Shown: piece after piece, positions 1 through 8,483 of the stretch | Numbering within the stretch: position 1 is the first letter of the stretch | How the letters are laid out: each line of letters begins with the position of its first letter | DNA from: an uncultured Draconibacterium sp. | Lineage (GTDB): Bacteria; Bacteroidota; Bacteroidia; Bacteroidales; Prolixibacteraceae | Length of the DNA: 64,000 bases | Reading direction: 5' to 3' | Assembly (NCBI RefSeq): GCF_963676735.1 | Contig: NZ_OY781464.1 | Span: 5,219,925 to 5,283,924, forward strand | The notes under the pieces: model-generated | Seen by the model: only the letters and a program-made list of their open reading frames with translations | The model's database searches: none | Told to the model about the DNA's origin: nothing | Made by a program: the position numbers and the translations under genes

Positions 1-960
1 AAACTGGTGTTGGTGCCCTCCTTGTTTTTGTTCGGATTGGCTGGTTTTGCCTGCATGTTTGCACCGGGGTTTTACACCTTGCTCGCCCTTCGGTTTTTGC
101 AGGGGGTAGGAGCCAGTTCGCTTTCAAGTATGAATATTACGCTGGTGGGCGATTTGTTTTCAGGGAAAACCCGTACGGCAGTAATGGGCTATAATGCCAG
201 TGTTTTAAGTATTGCCACTGCAACCTACCCGGCAGTGGGCGGACTTATTGCCCTGTTTGGCTGGCAATATATTTTTGCTTTGCCCATTCTGGCTCTTCCT
301 TTGGGTTTGTGGGTAATTCGGGGCTTAACTAACCCCGAGCCTAAAAACAAAGCCGGTTTGCGCAGCTACTTTGGCAAGGTGTGGCGCACCATTAATCAGC
401 GCACTGTTTGGGGTTTGCTGGCGGTAAATTTTATCCTGTTTCTAATTTTGTATGGCAGCTATCTAACCTACTTCCCTTTAATGATGGAGACACGCCTTGG
501 TGCCGACTCGTCGCGCATTGGGCTAATGATGTCGCTAATGTCGGTGGTAACTGCCATTATTAGTTCGCAGCTGTTGCGGCTTAACCGTTTGTTGGGGCAA
601 AAAAGGCAATTGCTTATTGGCAGTGTTTTTTACCTGGCTGCTACTTTGCTAATGGTTAGGGCACATAGCTACCCCTTGCTGGCCACTGCGGTTATTGTTT
701 TTGGTTTCGCACATGGCATAACCATTCCGTCAATACAAAATATGCTGGTGGGTTTTGCTGCCATTAACGAACGTGCCGCTTTTATGTCGTTAAACTCAAT
801 GGTGCTGCGCGGCGGACAAACCTTTGGCCCCTTGCTGATTGGTGTTTTTTATACAATGGGTGGACTGGCAGCAACGTTTTATGCCGGTGCACTTTTGGCT
901 TTACTAATGATGCTTGTAATTCTGGTAGCCGTACATCCTGCTGCAAAAACAGGCCATTAA
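1..960 (+). CDS. MFS transporter, DHA1-like, 5'-truncated by window edge
   Basis: This is the last ~319 residues of a major facilitator superfamily permease. The frame is open back to base 1 (K-L-V-L-V-P...), so the GTG at position 7 is internal and the real start lies outside the window; the family is usually ~390-410 residues, so about one helix pair is missing. The visible part has repeated hydrophobic helices. RFLQGVGAS is typical of TM4 of drug/proton antiporters, and A-T-Y-P-A-V-G-G resembles antiporter motif C (GxxxGPxxGG) with the first glycine changed. A charged central loop (NPEPKNKAGLRSYFGKVW) separates the two six-helix halves. The substrate cannot be read from the sequence; efflux of a small molecule at the inner membrane is the family default. 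The stop is TAA at 958-960. Confidence 0.85.
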   Translation, partial: KLVLVPSLFLFGLAGFACMFAPGFYTLLALRFLQGVGASSLSSMNITLVGDLFSGKTRTAVMGYNASVLSIATATYPAVGGLIALFGWQYIFALPILALPLGLWVIRGLTNPEPKNKAGLRSYFGKVWRTINQRTVWGLLAVNFILFLILYGSYLTYFPLMMETRLGADSSRIGLMMSLMSVVTAIISSQLLRLNRLLGQKRQLLIGSVFYLAATLLMVRAHSYPLLATAVIVFGFAHGITIPSIQNMLVGFAAINERAAFMSLNSMVLRGGQTFGPLLIGVFYTMGGLAATFYAGALLALLMMLVILVAVHPAAKTGH

Positions 961-1289
961 CACTAAAAGTACAAGTTTTATAAGGCTGGCGGCCGGGCTT
1001 TCCGCTAAAGTTGCCACTGTGTTTGGCGCTTCCACCAAAGGCATTTGGGTAGCTCCCTAAGGTAGCTCCCAACTGCCGGGTGTCAGTAGGCCAAACACTG
1101 CGGCAAGCTACCGCTGCAATCCCTGCCAGGACGTTCCCATGTAACTGACGAATGAGCTTCCAAGGCATCCATTTCTCTTACACAAAAACAAACACCGCGC
1201 TAAAGCTTGGTGCAAAATAAAAGCACCCAACCCGCAGGCCGGATGCTTCTGGTAACCTTTAAAACAAAATTTATAACTATTAATTATGG
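961..1289. other. intergenic, no gene recognised
   Basis: This stretch lies between two convergent genes. A minus-strand ORF overlaps the MFS gene here, but it looks like a shadow: it has no family features and low-complexity composition. A short direct duplication of GGTAGCTCCC is visible near 1048-1070. An imperfect inverted pair (AAGCACCC / GGATGCTT) near 1220-1250 could form a weak hairpin downstream of the MFS gene. No RNA gene is recognised. Confidence 0.4.
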
Positions 1290-2048
1290 CTATACAGTTC
1301 CGGGTGTAGGTGTTGGCGGTTCTTCTAATTCGCCACTGTCTTTTCTGCCTTCGCGGGCAGCAAGTGTTGTCTCCAGCGTTTTAATTTTTTGATTCAGCTC
1401 AATAATAAAATTCTCAATTTCGGGAGTTTGCATATTTAAGCTAACCAAAGCATTTACGCGCTCAACCATAAGCTCATACAGCGGGTCAATTTCCAAACGA
1501 ACAGCCTTGGCATTTCCGCTGTTTTTGTTGGCCAGTTCTGTGTCGCGTTCGTTTTGTTTGGCTTTAAAAGCCAGGTTCAGTTCATTTAAGCGTGTTACCC
1601 AATTACCCAGACCACATGTGGCAACAAAACCGGCATTTTCACGCTGTGCTAAATCGCCACCTAAATTGGTAAGCGCTGCTGTTTGTTCGTTGTAGCTTAC
1701 ACGACGAATATCGCCATACAGATCGAATAAGCGCCTGAGGCGTTTAGCCGCTTCCACTTCTTCGGGTATGGTGCACAACAAGGTGGCATTAATACGCATA
1801 TCGATGGCACGCCATGCATTGTCCCTGTCCAAATCAATGTTTTGTAGTTCTTCGGTTAATACGCTGCCTCTGTCCACCCGCAATTCTTCGTCGAGTTTGG
1901 TGAAGGCAGTGTCGAATGCTGCATATTCGGCTTCCGAATGTATGGCGGCCGGGGTAAGTGCTTCGAGCAAATTTTTAAAGTCGCTCATAAATTGAAAGTA
2001 CTCTCCGTTGCGGAGTTTGTACAATAAAAGTGATAAAATTTTAATCAT
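1290..2048 (-). CDS. DUF6261-like hypothetical protein
   Basis: A 252-residue soluble, largely alpha-helical protein. The N-terminus (I-K-I-L-S-L-L-L-Y-K-L-R-N-G-E-Y-F-Q-F followed by M-S-D-F) resembles the opening of the Bacteroidota DUF6261 family as I remember it; that assignment is from memory. There are no membrane segments or signal peptide, and no catalytic motif is visible. The C-terminus (residues ~225-252) is charged and then proline-rich (PPTPTPGTV), probably a disordered tail. It stands alone and converges on the MFS gene. The upstream DNA (2049-2180) is AT-rich. Function is unknown. Confidence 0.65.
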   Translation of the reverse strand: MIKILSLLLYKLRNGEYFQFMSDFKNLLEALTPAAIHSEAEYAAFDTAFTKLDEELRVDRGSVLTEELQNIDLDRDNAWRAIDMRINATLLCTIPEEVEAAKRLRRLFDLYGDIRRVSYNEQTAALTNLGGDLAQRENAGFVATCGLGNWVTRLNELNLAFKAKQNERDTELANKNSGNAKAVRLEIDPLYELMVERVNALVSLNMQTPEIENFIIELNQKIKTLETTLAAREGRKDSGELEEPPTPTPGTV

Positions 2049-2212
2049 AGTTTTTCATTTGTGGATTAATAAATATGTTTTTAAAGGTTATTCAATTTTT
2101 GTTGAGGAAAGTGTTTTTGTTGTTTGAGCGTTTTTATTTTGTTCAATAAAATTAGAGCAAATGTTTATATGAGTCAATATTGTTATTTATGTTGCGCAGC
2201 ATTTTACCTCCT

Positions 2213-2464
2213 TCCTGCAGCTCTGTAACAAGCCGGCAAATAGAATTTTTTCATTGCCGCAAGCGTGCGACAAGCCAGCCACACTATTTTTTTGTCTGTT
2301 GCAGTACTGTGACAGGCCAGCAACGAAGTTTTTTTGCTTCCTGCAGCTGTGCAACAAGCTCGCCAACAAAATTTTTTGCTTGTCGCAGCCGTGCAACACG
2401 CTCGCCAACAAGTTTTTTTGCTTGCCGCAGCGCCGCAACACGCGAGCAAACAAGTTTGCTGGCC
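2213..2464. repeat. six tandem 42-bp repeats
   Basis: Six contiguous units of exactly 42 bp (starts 2213, 2255, 2297, 2339, 2381, 2423). Each has a G+C-rich half containing GCAG...GCAACA and a run of six to eight T ending in G. Because 42 is a multiple of three, several frames on both strands stay open and give 14-residue periodic peptides, for example L-L-A-S-L-L-H-S-C-R-K-Q-K-N on the minus strand. Comparing units C/D, D/E and E/F by eye shows substitutions spread over all three codon positions, so I see no sign that any frame is selected. I treat it as a non-coding array. Confidence 0.8.
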
Positions 2465-2555
2465 AATTACACGGCTGCAGGAAGCCTATAATCAGCAAGT
2501 TACTATGGTGGTTAAAGGGGAGTGTTGTCGGAAACCCGCCTGCAACAAGCCTTAA

Positions 2556-2644
2556 GGGCTAAAGCCCGGTTCTGAGAGACTATGCTTAACCCCGCCATTA
2601 ATGCCGGGGTTAGTGATGCTACTGCCAAAGCCGGGCTTTAGCCC
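2556..2644. repeat. nested palindromic element
   Basis: GGGCTAAAGCCCGG at 2556-2569 is exactly inverted at 2631-2644. Between them lies a second palindrome: TAACCCCG (587-594 of this kilobase) and CGGGGTTA (605-612) flank a CATTAATG core, giving a near-perfect 26-nt palindrome. The outer arms can also form small hairpins by themselves. This is typical of REP-like non-coding elements. No coding potential is visible. Confidence 0.7.
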
Positions 2645-2650
2645 CCGCTG

Positions 2651-2740
2651 TTCTCCGCTGCCGCGCGATTCTATCGCGTGGCTATACTATAGCTAATGAC
2701 GAATTAAACCACGCGAAGGGATTCGCGCGGTAGCGGAGAA
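2651..2740. repeat. REP-like inverted pair
   Basis: A ~31-nt unit at 2651-2681 (TTCTCCGCT then CCGCGCGA...TCGCGTGG) is repeated in inverted orientation at 2709-2740 with few mismatches. Each copy also contains its own 8-bp hairpin (CCGCGCGA / TCGCGTGG, one G-T wobble). A third copy of the same core occurs at 7743-7767. This arrangement matches BIME/REP-type elements, which are mobilised by RAYT (TnpA-REP) transposases; no such transposase is in the window. Confidence 0.75.
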
Positions 2741-2994
2741 TATGGCGTATCTACTTATGTTAATAGTTTTTAGCACCAAACTGCCTTAAAACCTAAAAAT
2801 TATAATCAGCTTTAGTGCACCAGAAATTTAAACCGTAAATACGCGCCCTGAAATAACGCGAATAAGCATGAATATTAGATTATATGTGTTTTCCATACCC
2901 ATTGGGGTGGATAACAACAATAAAAAATAACGCTATAAGCGGGGTAACAACAATGAGGATATACACTAGTTATAGCCAATGCTGAAAAAAATCG

Positions 2995-3002
2995 TACCTT
3001 CG
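2995..3002 (+). promoter_or_regulatory. candidate -7 box for cheB-cheR gene
   Basis: TACCTTCG matches the Bacteroidota -7 consensus TAnnTTTG at 7 of 8 positions and lies 36 bp before the chosen ATG. No convincing -33 TTTG is seen at the right spacing. Confidence 0.4.
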
Positions 3003-3037
3003 AAATAGAAATATGATATTTTAAATAATTGGAGAAC

Positions 3038-5650
3038 ATGAAAAAAACAACTACCAAAAAAATAATTTCAGTTGCCAAACCAAATGAACCGAAAATTTCA
3101 AAGCAATCCAGTTTTCCAATTGTTGGAATTGGTGCTTCAGCTGGCGGATTGGAAGCATTGGAACAGTTTTTTCAGAATGTTCCCAAAAACTGTGGTTTGG
3201 CTTTTATTGTAATTCAACATCTCGACCCCAACCATGTGGGTATTCTGCCCGAACTTTTGCAACGAACAACCCAAATGAAAGTGCTGCAGGTAACCGACCA
3301 TTTGCAAGTACTGCCAAATCATGTGTATGTGATACCTCCTAACAAAAGAATGTCTATTTTAAACCGGGTTTTGTATTTATTTGAACCAGTTGAATTGCGA
3401 GGATTGCAGCTTCCTATTGATTACTTTTTTCGCTCGCTTGCCGAAGACCAACAAGAAAAAAGTATTGGTGTAATTCTTTCGGGCATGGGCAGCGATGGCA
3501 GTTTGGGACTGAAAGCTATTAAAGAAAAAAACGGAATTGTGCTGGTGCAAGACCCTCTAACTGCAAAATTCGATGGTATGCCGCAAAGTGCGGCAAATGC
3601 TGTAGTTGTCGATATTTTGGCAGCAGCGAACAACCTTCCTGAAGAATTAATTGCCTTGCTGAAATATAGTCCAGTAAAAATGCAGAAAGCCGACGTTGAT
3701 GATAAAAGCAAAAATAATCTTGAAAAAATCGTTATTCTGCTCAGAAACCAAACCGGACACGATTTTTCGTTGTATAAGAAAAACACCTTGTGCCGCCGAA
3801 TTGAACGGCGAATGAATGTTCATCAAATTGAGAAGATTCCAAATTATGTCAGGTTTTTACAGGAAAATCCCAACGAATTGGAAATACTTTTTAAAGAACT
3901 ATTGATTGGAGTTACAAACTTTTTTCGTGATGTTGCGGTGTGGGAGAAACTGAAAGAAACTGTAATCCCCGATTTGATTAGCAATTTGCCCAACGGATAT
4001 GTTATGCGTGCATGGATTACTGGATGTTCCACGGGCGAAGAAGCCTATTCATTGGCAATTGTCTTTAAAGAAGCCTTGGAAAAAGTGAAAAATGAGAAAA
4101 ATGTGACACTACAAATTTTTGCCACTGATATTGATAGCGACGCCATTGAAAAAGCTCGAAAAGGATTTTTCAATCAAAATATTGTTACCGATGTTTCGCC
4201 AGAAAGGCTTAGCCAGTTTTTCACGAAAGAAGAAGATGGTTTTCAAATAAATACTACTGTACGAGAAATGGTTGTGTTTGCACCACACAATGTTATTAAA
4301 GACCCACCATTCACTAAATTAGAACTTCTTTTTTGCCGCAATTTATTAATTTACCTTGAACCTGAATTGCAAAAAAAAATAATGAATTTGTTTCATTACA
4401 GTTTAAATACAGGCGGTGTAATGTTGCTTGGCAGCTCTGAAAACGAAAACTCACAAAACAATCAATTTACATCTATTGATGCAAAATTGAAACTATATAA
4501 ACGTTCTGCAACTCATGTGAATACTGAATTGTTAGATTTTCCAACTTCATTTTCACATTCAAAGAAACAAATAGTAACAGAAGCAAAACCTGCTACTGTT
4601 AGCGATAATATTCAAACCCTAGTTGACCAATTAATAATTCAGCATTATGCACCTGCAGGTGTGTTAATTAACGGCGAAGGCGACATTTTATATATTACAG
4701 GCAGAACCGGAAAATATTTGGAACCTGCCGCCGGCAAAGCAAACTGGAATATTTATGCCATGGGTCGTGAAGGGTTGAGCAATGAACTTCCGGGCGCTAT
4801 ACGAAAAGCTAAACAAAGTGTAGAACCAGTTAAATTGCACAACATTAAAATAGGAACAAATGGAGGCACACAGATTGTAGACATCACATTTCAATTGATT
4901 GAAAAGCCAGAAACGATTAAAGGTGCAATTATAATTGTTTTTAGTGATGTAGCAGACTCACCAAAAACTAAGAGCAGGAAATCAACAAAAGGAAATCAAA
5001 GTTCAACCATTCGTGAACAGGAATTAGAAATTAAATTGCAACATGCAAATGAAGAAATACAAAGCACTCGCGAAGAAATGCAAACTACGCAAGAAGAATT
5101 GAAATCGACCAACGAAGAAATGCAATCAACCAACGAAGAATTGCAGTCAACCAACGAAGAACTAACCACATCGAAGGAAGAAATGCAAAGCCTGAACGAA
5201 GAACTACAAACTTTAAATATTGAGCTACAAAGCAAGATAAATGATTTACAGAGTGCAAACAACGACATGAAGAACCTATTGAACAGCACCGACATTGCTA
5301 CTTTGTTTCTCGACAGTGATTTAAACATTCGCCGCTTTACCAACCAATTAACAAAATTATTCAAATTGCGGATATCTGATATTGGCAGACCATATACCGA
5401 TATGGTTACTAATCTTCAATATCCTAAAATGTCCGACCACGCCAAAGAAGTATTACGAACACTTGTATTTAAAGAAACTTCAATAGAAACAAAAGACAAA
5501 CAATGGTTTACGGTTCGCATTATGCCTTATCGCACTTTCGACGACCGAATTGATGGACTTGTAATTACATTTATTGAAATAACTAAGGCAAAAAAAATAG
5601 AAGCCGAATTAAAAAAAGCCAATGAGATTTTAAGAAAAAATAATTTATAA
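3038..5650 (+). CDS. CheB-CheR-PAS fusion protein
   Basis: An 870-residue cytoplasmic signalling protein. Residues ~25-215 are a CheB-type methylesterase domain with catalytic Ser34 (GASAGG), His61 (QHLDPNH) and Asp153 (GMGSDGS). Residues ~230-490 are a CheR-type methyltransferase with VTNFFRD and the SAM-binding motif GCSTGEEAYS at ~329. A middle PAS-like stretch follows, then a long Glu-rich coiled coil (~658-750, repeats of S-T-N-E-E-L/M-Q), then a C-terminal PAS domain. The N-terminal receiver of classical CheB is absent. I chose ATG 3038 over the TTG at 3029 because GGAG lies directly before it. The hybrid kinase gene follows after 5 bp, so the two are almost certainly one operon. No MCP or flagellar genes are nearby, so the role is probably sensory regulation other than classic chemotaxis. 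Confidence 0.92.
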   Translation: MKKTTTKKIISVAKPNEPKISKQSSFPIVGIGASAGGLEALEQFFQNVPKNCGLAFIVIQHLDPNHVGILPELLQRTTQMKVLQVTDHLQVLPNHVYVIPPNKRMSILNRVLYLFEPVELRGLQLPIDYFFRSLAEDQQEKSIGVILSGMGSDGSLGLKAIKEKNGIVLVQDPLTAKFDGMPQSAANAVVVDILAAANNLPEELIALLKYSPVKMQKADVDDKSKNNLEKIVILLRNQTGHDFSLYKKNTLCRRIERRMNVHQIEKIPNYVRFLQENPNELEILFKELLIGVTNFFRDVAVWEKLKETVIPDLISNLPNGYVMRAWITGCSTGEEAYSLAIVFKEALEKVKNEKNVTLQIFATDIDSDAIEKARKGFFNQNIVTDVSPERLSQFFTKEEDGFQINTTVREMVVFAPHNVIKDPPFTKLELLFCRNLLIYLEPELQKKIMNLFHYSLNTGGVMLLGSSENENSQNNQFTSIDAKLKLYKRSATHVNTELLDFPTSFSHSKKQIVTEAKPATVSDNIQTLVDQLIIQHYAPAGVLINGEGDILYITGRTGKYLEPAAGKANWNIYAMGREGLSNELPGAIRKAKQSVEPVKLHNIKIGTNGGTQIVDITFQLIEKPETIKGAIIIVFSDVADSPKTKSRKSTKGNQSSTIREQELEIKLQHANEEIQSTREEMQTTQEELKSTNEEMQSTNEELQSTNEELTTSKEEMQSLNEELQTLNIELQSKINDLQSANNDMKNLLNSTDIATLFLDSDLNIRRFTNQLTKLFKLRISDIGRPYTDMVTNLQYPKMSDHAKEVLRTLVFKETSIETKDKQWFTVRIMPYRTFDDRIDGLVITFIEITKAKKIEAELKKANEILRKNNL

Positions 5651-5655
5651 ATACC

Positions 5656-7362
5656 ATGAAAAAGCAAATCGAAGGTTTATCTAATGCTGCAATACTTCGC
5701 CAGAAAGCCGAAGAACAGCTAAAAAAGCAGCAATCAAAAACAAGGTCGTTATCATCAGAAACCGATTTGCTGAAACTAATTCACGAGTTAGAAGTGCACC
5801 AGATAGAACTTGAAATGCAAAACATGGAGCTTGTAGCAGCAAAGGAGAAAGCTATAATTGCAGAAGAAAAATACACCGAACTTTATGATTTTGCACCTTC
5901 GGGTTATCTTTCACTTACTAAAGAAGGAAGGATTACAGAACTGAATTTTGCTGCGGCTAAAATGCTTGGGAAAGAGCGTTCACAAATAATTAAAAGTAAG
6001 TTTGAGTTATTTTTATCGGATAATACACGTTCTGTTTTTAGTCTTTTTTTGGATAAGGTTTTTACTAGTAAAACAAAACAAACCTGCGAGGTAACAATAG
6101 CAACCAAAAGCAAATTACCATTATATGTAAATATCGAAGGTGTTGTTAGCCAGAATGATGAATTTTGTATTATAACAATGGTTGACATTACAAAAATCAG
6201 GCTTGCCGAAATTGAATTAAATAACGCCAAACGACATGCTGAAGAAAGCGACCACCTTAAATCTGCCTTCCTTGCCAATATGAGCCACGAAATAAGGACT
6301 CCAATGAATGGGATTTTAGGGTTTTCCGAATTGTTGAAAGACCCTAAACTAGAAGGAGAAACACAGCAGGAGTATATCAGAATTATTGAAAAAAGCGGAA
6401 AAAGAATGCTCAATATCATCAACGATATAATTGATATTTCGAAAATTGAAGCTGGACAGATGAAGGTCAAAATCGGGGAATCGAATATCAACAAACAAAT
6501 CGAATTCATTTACACTTTTTTCAAACCCGAAGTGGAAGCTAAAGGGATTAAGTTTACCTGTATAAACAATTTGCCCCCTAAAGAAGTCAAAATCATCACC
6601 GACAGCGAAAAGGTATATGCTATCCTTACCAATCTGTTAAAAAATGCTATAAAATTCACATCCGAAGGTTCTATCGAATTTGCTTGTAACAAAAAGGGAG
6701 AATACCTTGAATTTTATGTAAAGGATACTGGAGAGGGTATCCCAACCGACAAACAGGAAGGCATATTTGAACGATTTATTCAAGCTGATATCGATGACAA
6801 AATGGCATTGCAGGGAGCTGGATTAGGTTTGGCAATATCAAAATCCTATGTTGAAATGTTGGGTGGGAAAATTTGGGTTGAAAGTGAAAAGGGAAAAGGT
6901 TCGATTTTTTATTTTACACTACCTTTTATAAGCGAAATAAATAAAGTAGTCGGGTCCGATTATGCCATTACGGTTGAAAACAAAGAAAATCTAAAAGAAA
7001 ATTTAAAAGTATTAATTGTTGAGGATGATGAAACATCAGGCTTGCTAATTAGTATCATGCTTGAAAAAATAAATTGTACAACCTCATACGCAAGAAATGG
7101 AGTTGAAGCAATAGAAAAATGTAAAGATAATCCTGACTTTGATTTGATATTAATGGATTTAAAAATGCCTGAAATGGATGGATATGAGGCAGCTCGACAG
7201 ATTCGTCAATTTAATAACAAAGTAATAATTATTGCACAAACCGCATACGCACTAGAAGGAGATGAAGAAAAGGCAATTAAAACTGGCTGCAATGCACATC
7301 TTTCAAAACCAATTGAAAAGGAAAAATTAATATCATTAATTCAACAATATTTTGTTCAATAA
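5656..7362 (+). CDS. PAS hybrid sensor histidine kinase/response regulator
   Basis: A 568-residue soluble kinase without membrane segments. The order is: an N-terminal helical coiled coil (~15-75), a PAS domain (~75-185, starting Y-T-E-L-Y-D-F-A-P-S-G-Y), HisKA with phospho-acceptor His211 in SHEIRTP, HATPase_c (N box N-L-L-K-N-A, G1 DTGEGIP, G2 GAGLGL), then a C-terminal receiver with phospho-acceptor Asp501 (LILMDLKMPEMDG) and the conserved Lys in L-S-K-P. The N-terminal segment (L-I-H-E-L-E-V-H-Q-I-E-L-E-M-Q-N) is common in kinases paired with CheB-CheR-PAS proteins. It follows that gene after 5 bp, so the two likely signal together. No separate output regulator is encoded alongside; the receiver may pass phosphate to a partner elsewhere. 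Confidence 0.93.
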   Translation: MKKQIEGLSNAAILRQKAEEQLKKQQSKTRSLSSETDLLKLIHELEVHQIELEMQNMELVAAKEKAIIAEEKYTELYDFAPSGYLSLTKEGRITELNFAAAKMLGKERSQIIKSKFELFLSDNTRSVFSLFLDKVFTSKTKQTCEVTIATKSKLPLYVNIEGVVSQNDEFCIITMVDITKIRLAEIELNNAKRHAEESDHLKSAFLANMSHEIRTPMNGILGFSELLKDPKLEGETQQEYIRIIEKSGKRMLNIINDIIDISKIEAGQMKVKIGESNINKQIEFIYTFFKPEVEAKGIKFTCINNLPPKEVKIITDSEKVYAILTNLLKNAIKFTSEGSIEFACNKKGEYLEFYVKDTGEGIPTDKQEGIFERFIQADIDDKMALQGAGLGLAISKSYVEMLGGKIWVESEKGKGSIFYFTLPFISEINKVVGSDYAITVENKENLKENLKVLIVEDDETSGLLISIMLEKINCTTSYARNGVEAIEKCKDNPDFDLILMDLKMPEMDGYEAARQIRQFNNKVIIIAQTAYALEGDEEKAIKTGCNAHLSKPIEKEKLISLIQQYFVQ

Positions 7363-7405
7363 ATGAGGTTTAAATTGAGCATTAAATGAAAATCATAAAG
7401 CACAT

Positions 7406-7598
7406 GGCTATAACAAAATGTAAATGTAATGCGGGGTTCAGTAGGTAATCTAGCTGTTTCTCGTTGTTGTAACACCGCCAATTCGTCTGCGACGATTGAC
7501 GGAAGATTTGAAATATTGAATAAACGAATTGGCTCCGTGCGGTTTTGAAAGTTCATCACTTAAAATCCCGCACTCCACTTACATAAACCGTTATAGCC
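7406..7598. repeat. attC-like / MITE-like long imperfect palindrome
   Basis: The left arm 7406-7435 (GGCTATAAC...TGTAA.TG...TGCGGG) is inverted at 7567-7598 (CCCGCA...TTACA...GTTATAGCC), with a bulged but clear match along ~30 nt. A second, inner inverted pair GCCAATTCGT / ACGAATTGGC lies between the arms. The outer core (TATAAC...GTTATA), bulged stems and an ORF beginning 12 bp after the right end recall integron attC sites such as VCRs. The ~190-bp length is above the usual attC range, and no integron integrase is in the window. A non-autonomous palindromic element is the main alternative. Confidence 0.5.
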
Positions 7599-7610
7599 CT
7601 TAAATAAAAA

Positions 7611-7829
7611 ATGATTCAATTAGATTCAAACAATGTTTCAGCATTAATAGGAGTACTTGGTACTTTAGCAGGTGTTCTACTAGGTTCTATGCTAAATAGA
7701 CTGGCTAGAATAGGAAATATTAAAACTTTCCAAAACGCCACGCTGCCGCGCGAATCCTTTCGCGTGGCTATGCTTATATTACAACAATTAACACCAATTA
7801 AGTTAAATAGATTCAAATTTGTTAATTGA
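7611..7829 (+). pseudogene. truncated small membrane-protein ORF, REP insertion
   Basis: A 72-codon ORF starts 12 bp after the palindromic element. Residues ~10-30 (A-L-I-G-V-L-G-T-L-A-G-V-L-L-G-S-M-L) form one hydrophobic helix of the kind that opens many small membrane proteins. From about residue 44 the frame runs into a REP-like element (7743-7767), and the remaining ~25 residues look like read-through of non-coding DNA. I infer that an originally longer gene was interrupted or truncated by the REP-like insertion. The product family is not recognised. Confidence 0.45.
7743..7767. repeat. REP-like hairpin (third copy)
   Basis: The same core as at 2651-2681: CTG, then CCGCGCGA and TCGCGTGG arms around a 6-nt loop, followed by CTAT. 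It lies inside the 3' part of the small ORF at 7611-7829 and probably ended that gene. Confidence 0.7.
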
Positions 7830-7897
7830 CCTCAAAATATTGGTTTTTAATAACAAATGCTCATAAATTGCAGTCTAGGCTTTTAAACAATTTAATC

Positions 7898-8335
7898 ATG
7901 AAACAAATTTTTATAATAGTACTCTGTTTTACCGTTTTTGCTGCCTGTTCTTCCAGCAAAAAGGTGGTAAACAAATCGAACTACAACGATTTGGTGGGGC
8001 AGAACGAATTAGCAATTCTAAAACAAGTAGGAAGTCCGACACAAGTAATACATACGCCCTCTGGCGGAAAGGTTATGGTGTACGAATTTACTGAAACAGG
8101 TATGTTTCTTACGCCAAACAAGTCGAACCTTAATATTAATCCTAAAACAAAAGCATGGACTTACACCAGTAATGTAAATAAAACGACTAACGACCCTGAA
8201 TATACCATTTACCAAAAAAACACATCGAGTTTTAAAGCCTATATTGACGAGCATGGTAAATGCATTCGTGTAGAAGGAAATTTGCCTCAAGAGTACATGG
8301 AAATGCGCTACGAAAGGTTTAAGCATTTTAAATAA
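7898..8335 (+). CDS. small lipoprotein, BamE/SmpA-like
   Basis: A 145-residue putative lipoprotein. The open frame extends upstream to 7826, but ATG 7898 gives a clean signal peptide (M-K-Q-I-F-I-I-V-L-C-F-T-V) and lipobox F-A-A-C, so I chose it. After the lipid-anchored Cys, L-V-G-Q-N-E-L-A-I-L-K-Q-V-G-S-P-T-Q and the strand V-M-V-Y-E-F resemble the G-x-S/N-xx-x-v-l-xx-l-G-x-P opening of BamE/SmpA-type domains, which adopt a small alpha/beta fold in the envelope. This is a fold-level guess only. It stands alone, followed by a strong terminator. It probably sits in the outer or inner membrane facing the periplasm. Confidence 0.7.
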   Translation: MKQIFIIVLCFTVFAACSSSKKVVNKSNYNDLVGQNELAILKQVGSPTQVIHTPSGGKVMVYEFTETGMFLTPNKSNLNINPKTKAWTYTSNVNKTTNDPEYTIYQKNTSSFKAYIDEHGKCIRVEGNLPQEYMEMRYERFKHFK

Positions 8336-8405
8336 ACCTGGAAATTAAGACAAACCGGGCTACCCCTCGTTTGTAACGAGAGGCAAGGGAGAGGTAGTAA
8401 TAAAG

Positions 8406-8455
8406 AAAGATCCGATCCGTATAAACTAACTTCTATACAGATCGGATCTTTTTCT
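8406..8455. terminator. bidirectional intrinsic terminator
   Basis: A 12-bp perfect stem, AAAGATCCGATC (8406-8417) with GATCGGATCTTT (8440-8451), extended by TATA pairing. It is flanked by T-rich sequence on the right and A-rich sequence on the left. It sits between convergent genes and can serve both. A smaller hairpin (CTCGTT-TGT-AACGAG) lies just upstream near 8366-8383. Confidence 0.85.
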
Positions 8456-8483
8456 TAATGATCAATGACCAGTGGCCAACTTC

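Noticed and set aside
782..1168. 128-residue minus-strand ORF over the end of the MFS gene
   Set aside because: Overlaps the real MFS coding sequence; no family features.
2213..2464. CRISPR-like array in the 42-bp repeats
   Set aside because: There are no spacers; each unit directly abuts the next and variation is spread along the unit.
2180..2562. Five overlapping small ORFs on both strands as genes
   Set aside because: All arise from the 42-bp periodicity; there is no codon-position bias between units, and the best-looking minus-strand ORF lacks an ATG start.
7406..7598. Calling a true integron
   Set aside because: No tyrosine recombinase gene is present, and the palindrome is longer than typical attC sites; kept as an attC-like candidate only.
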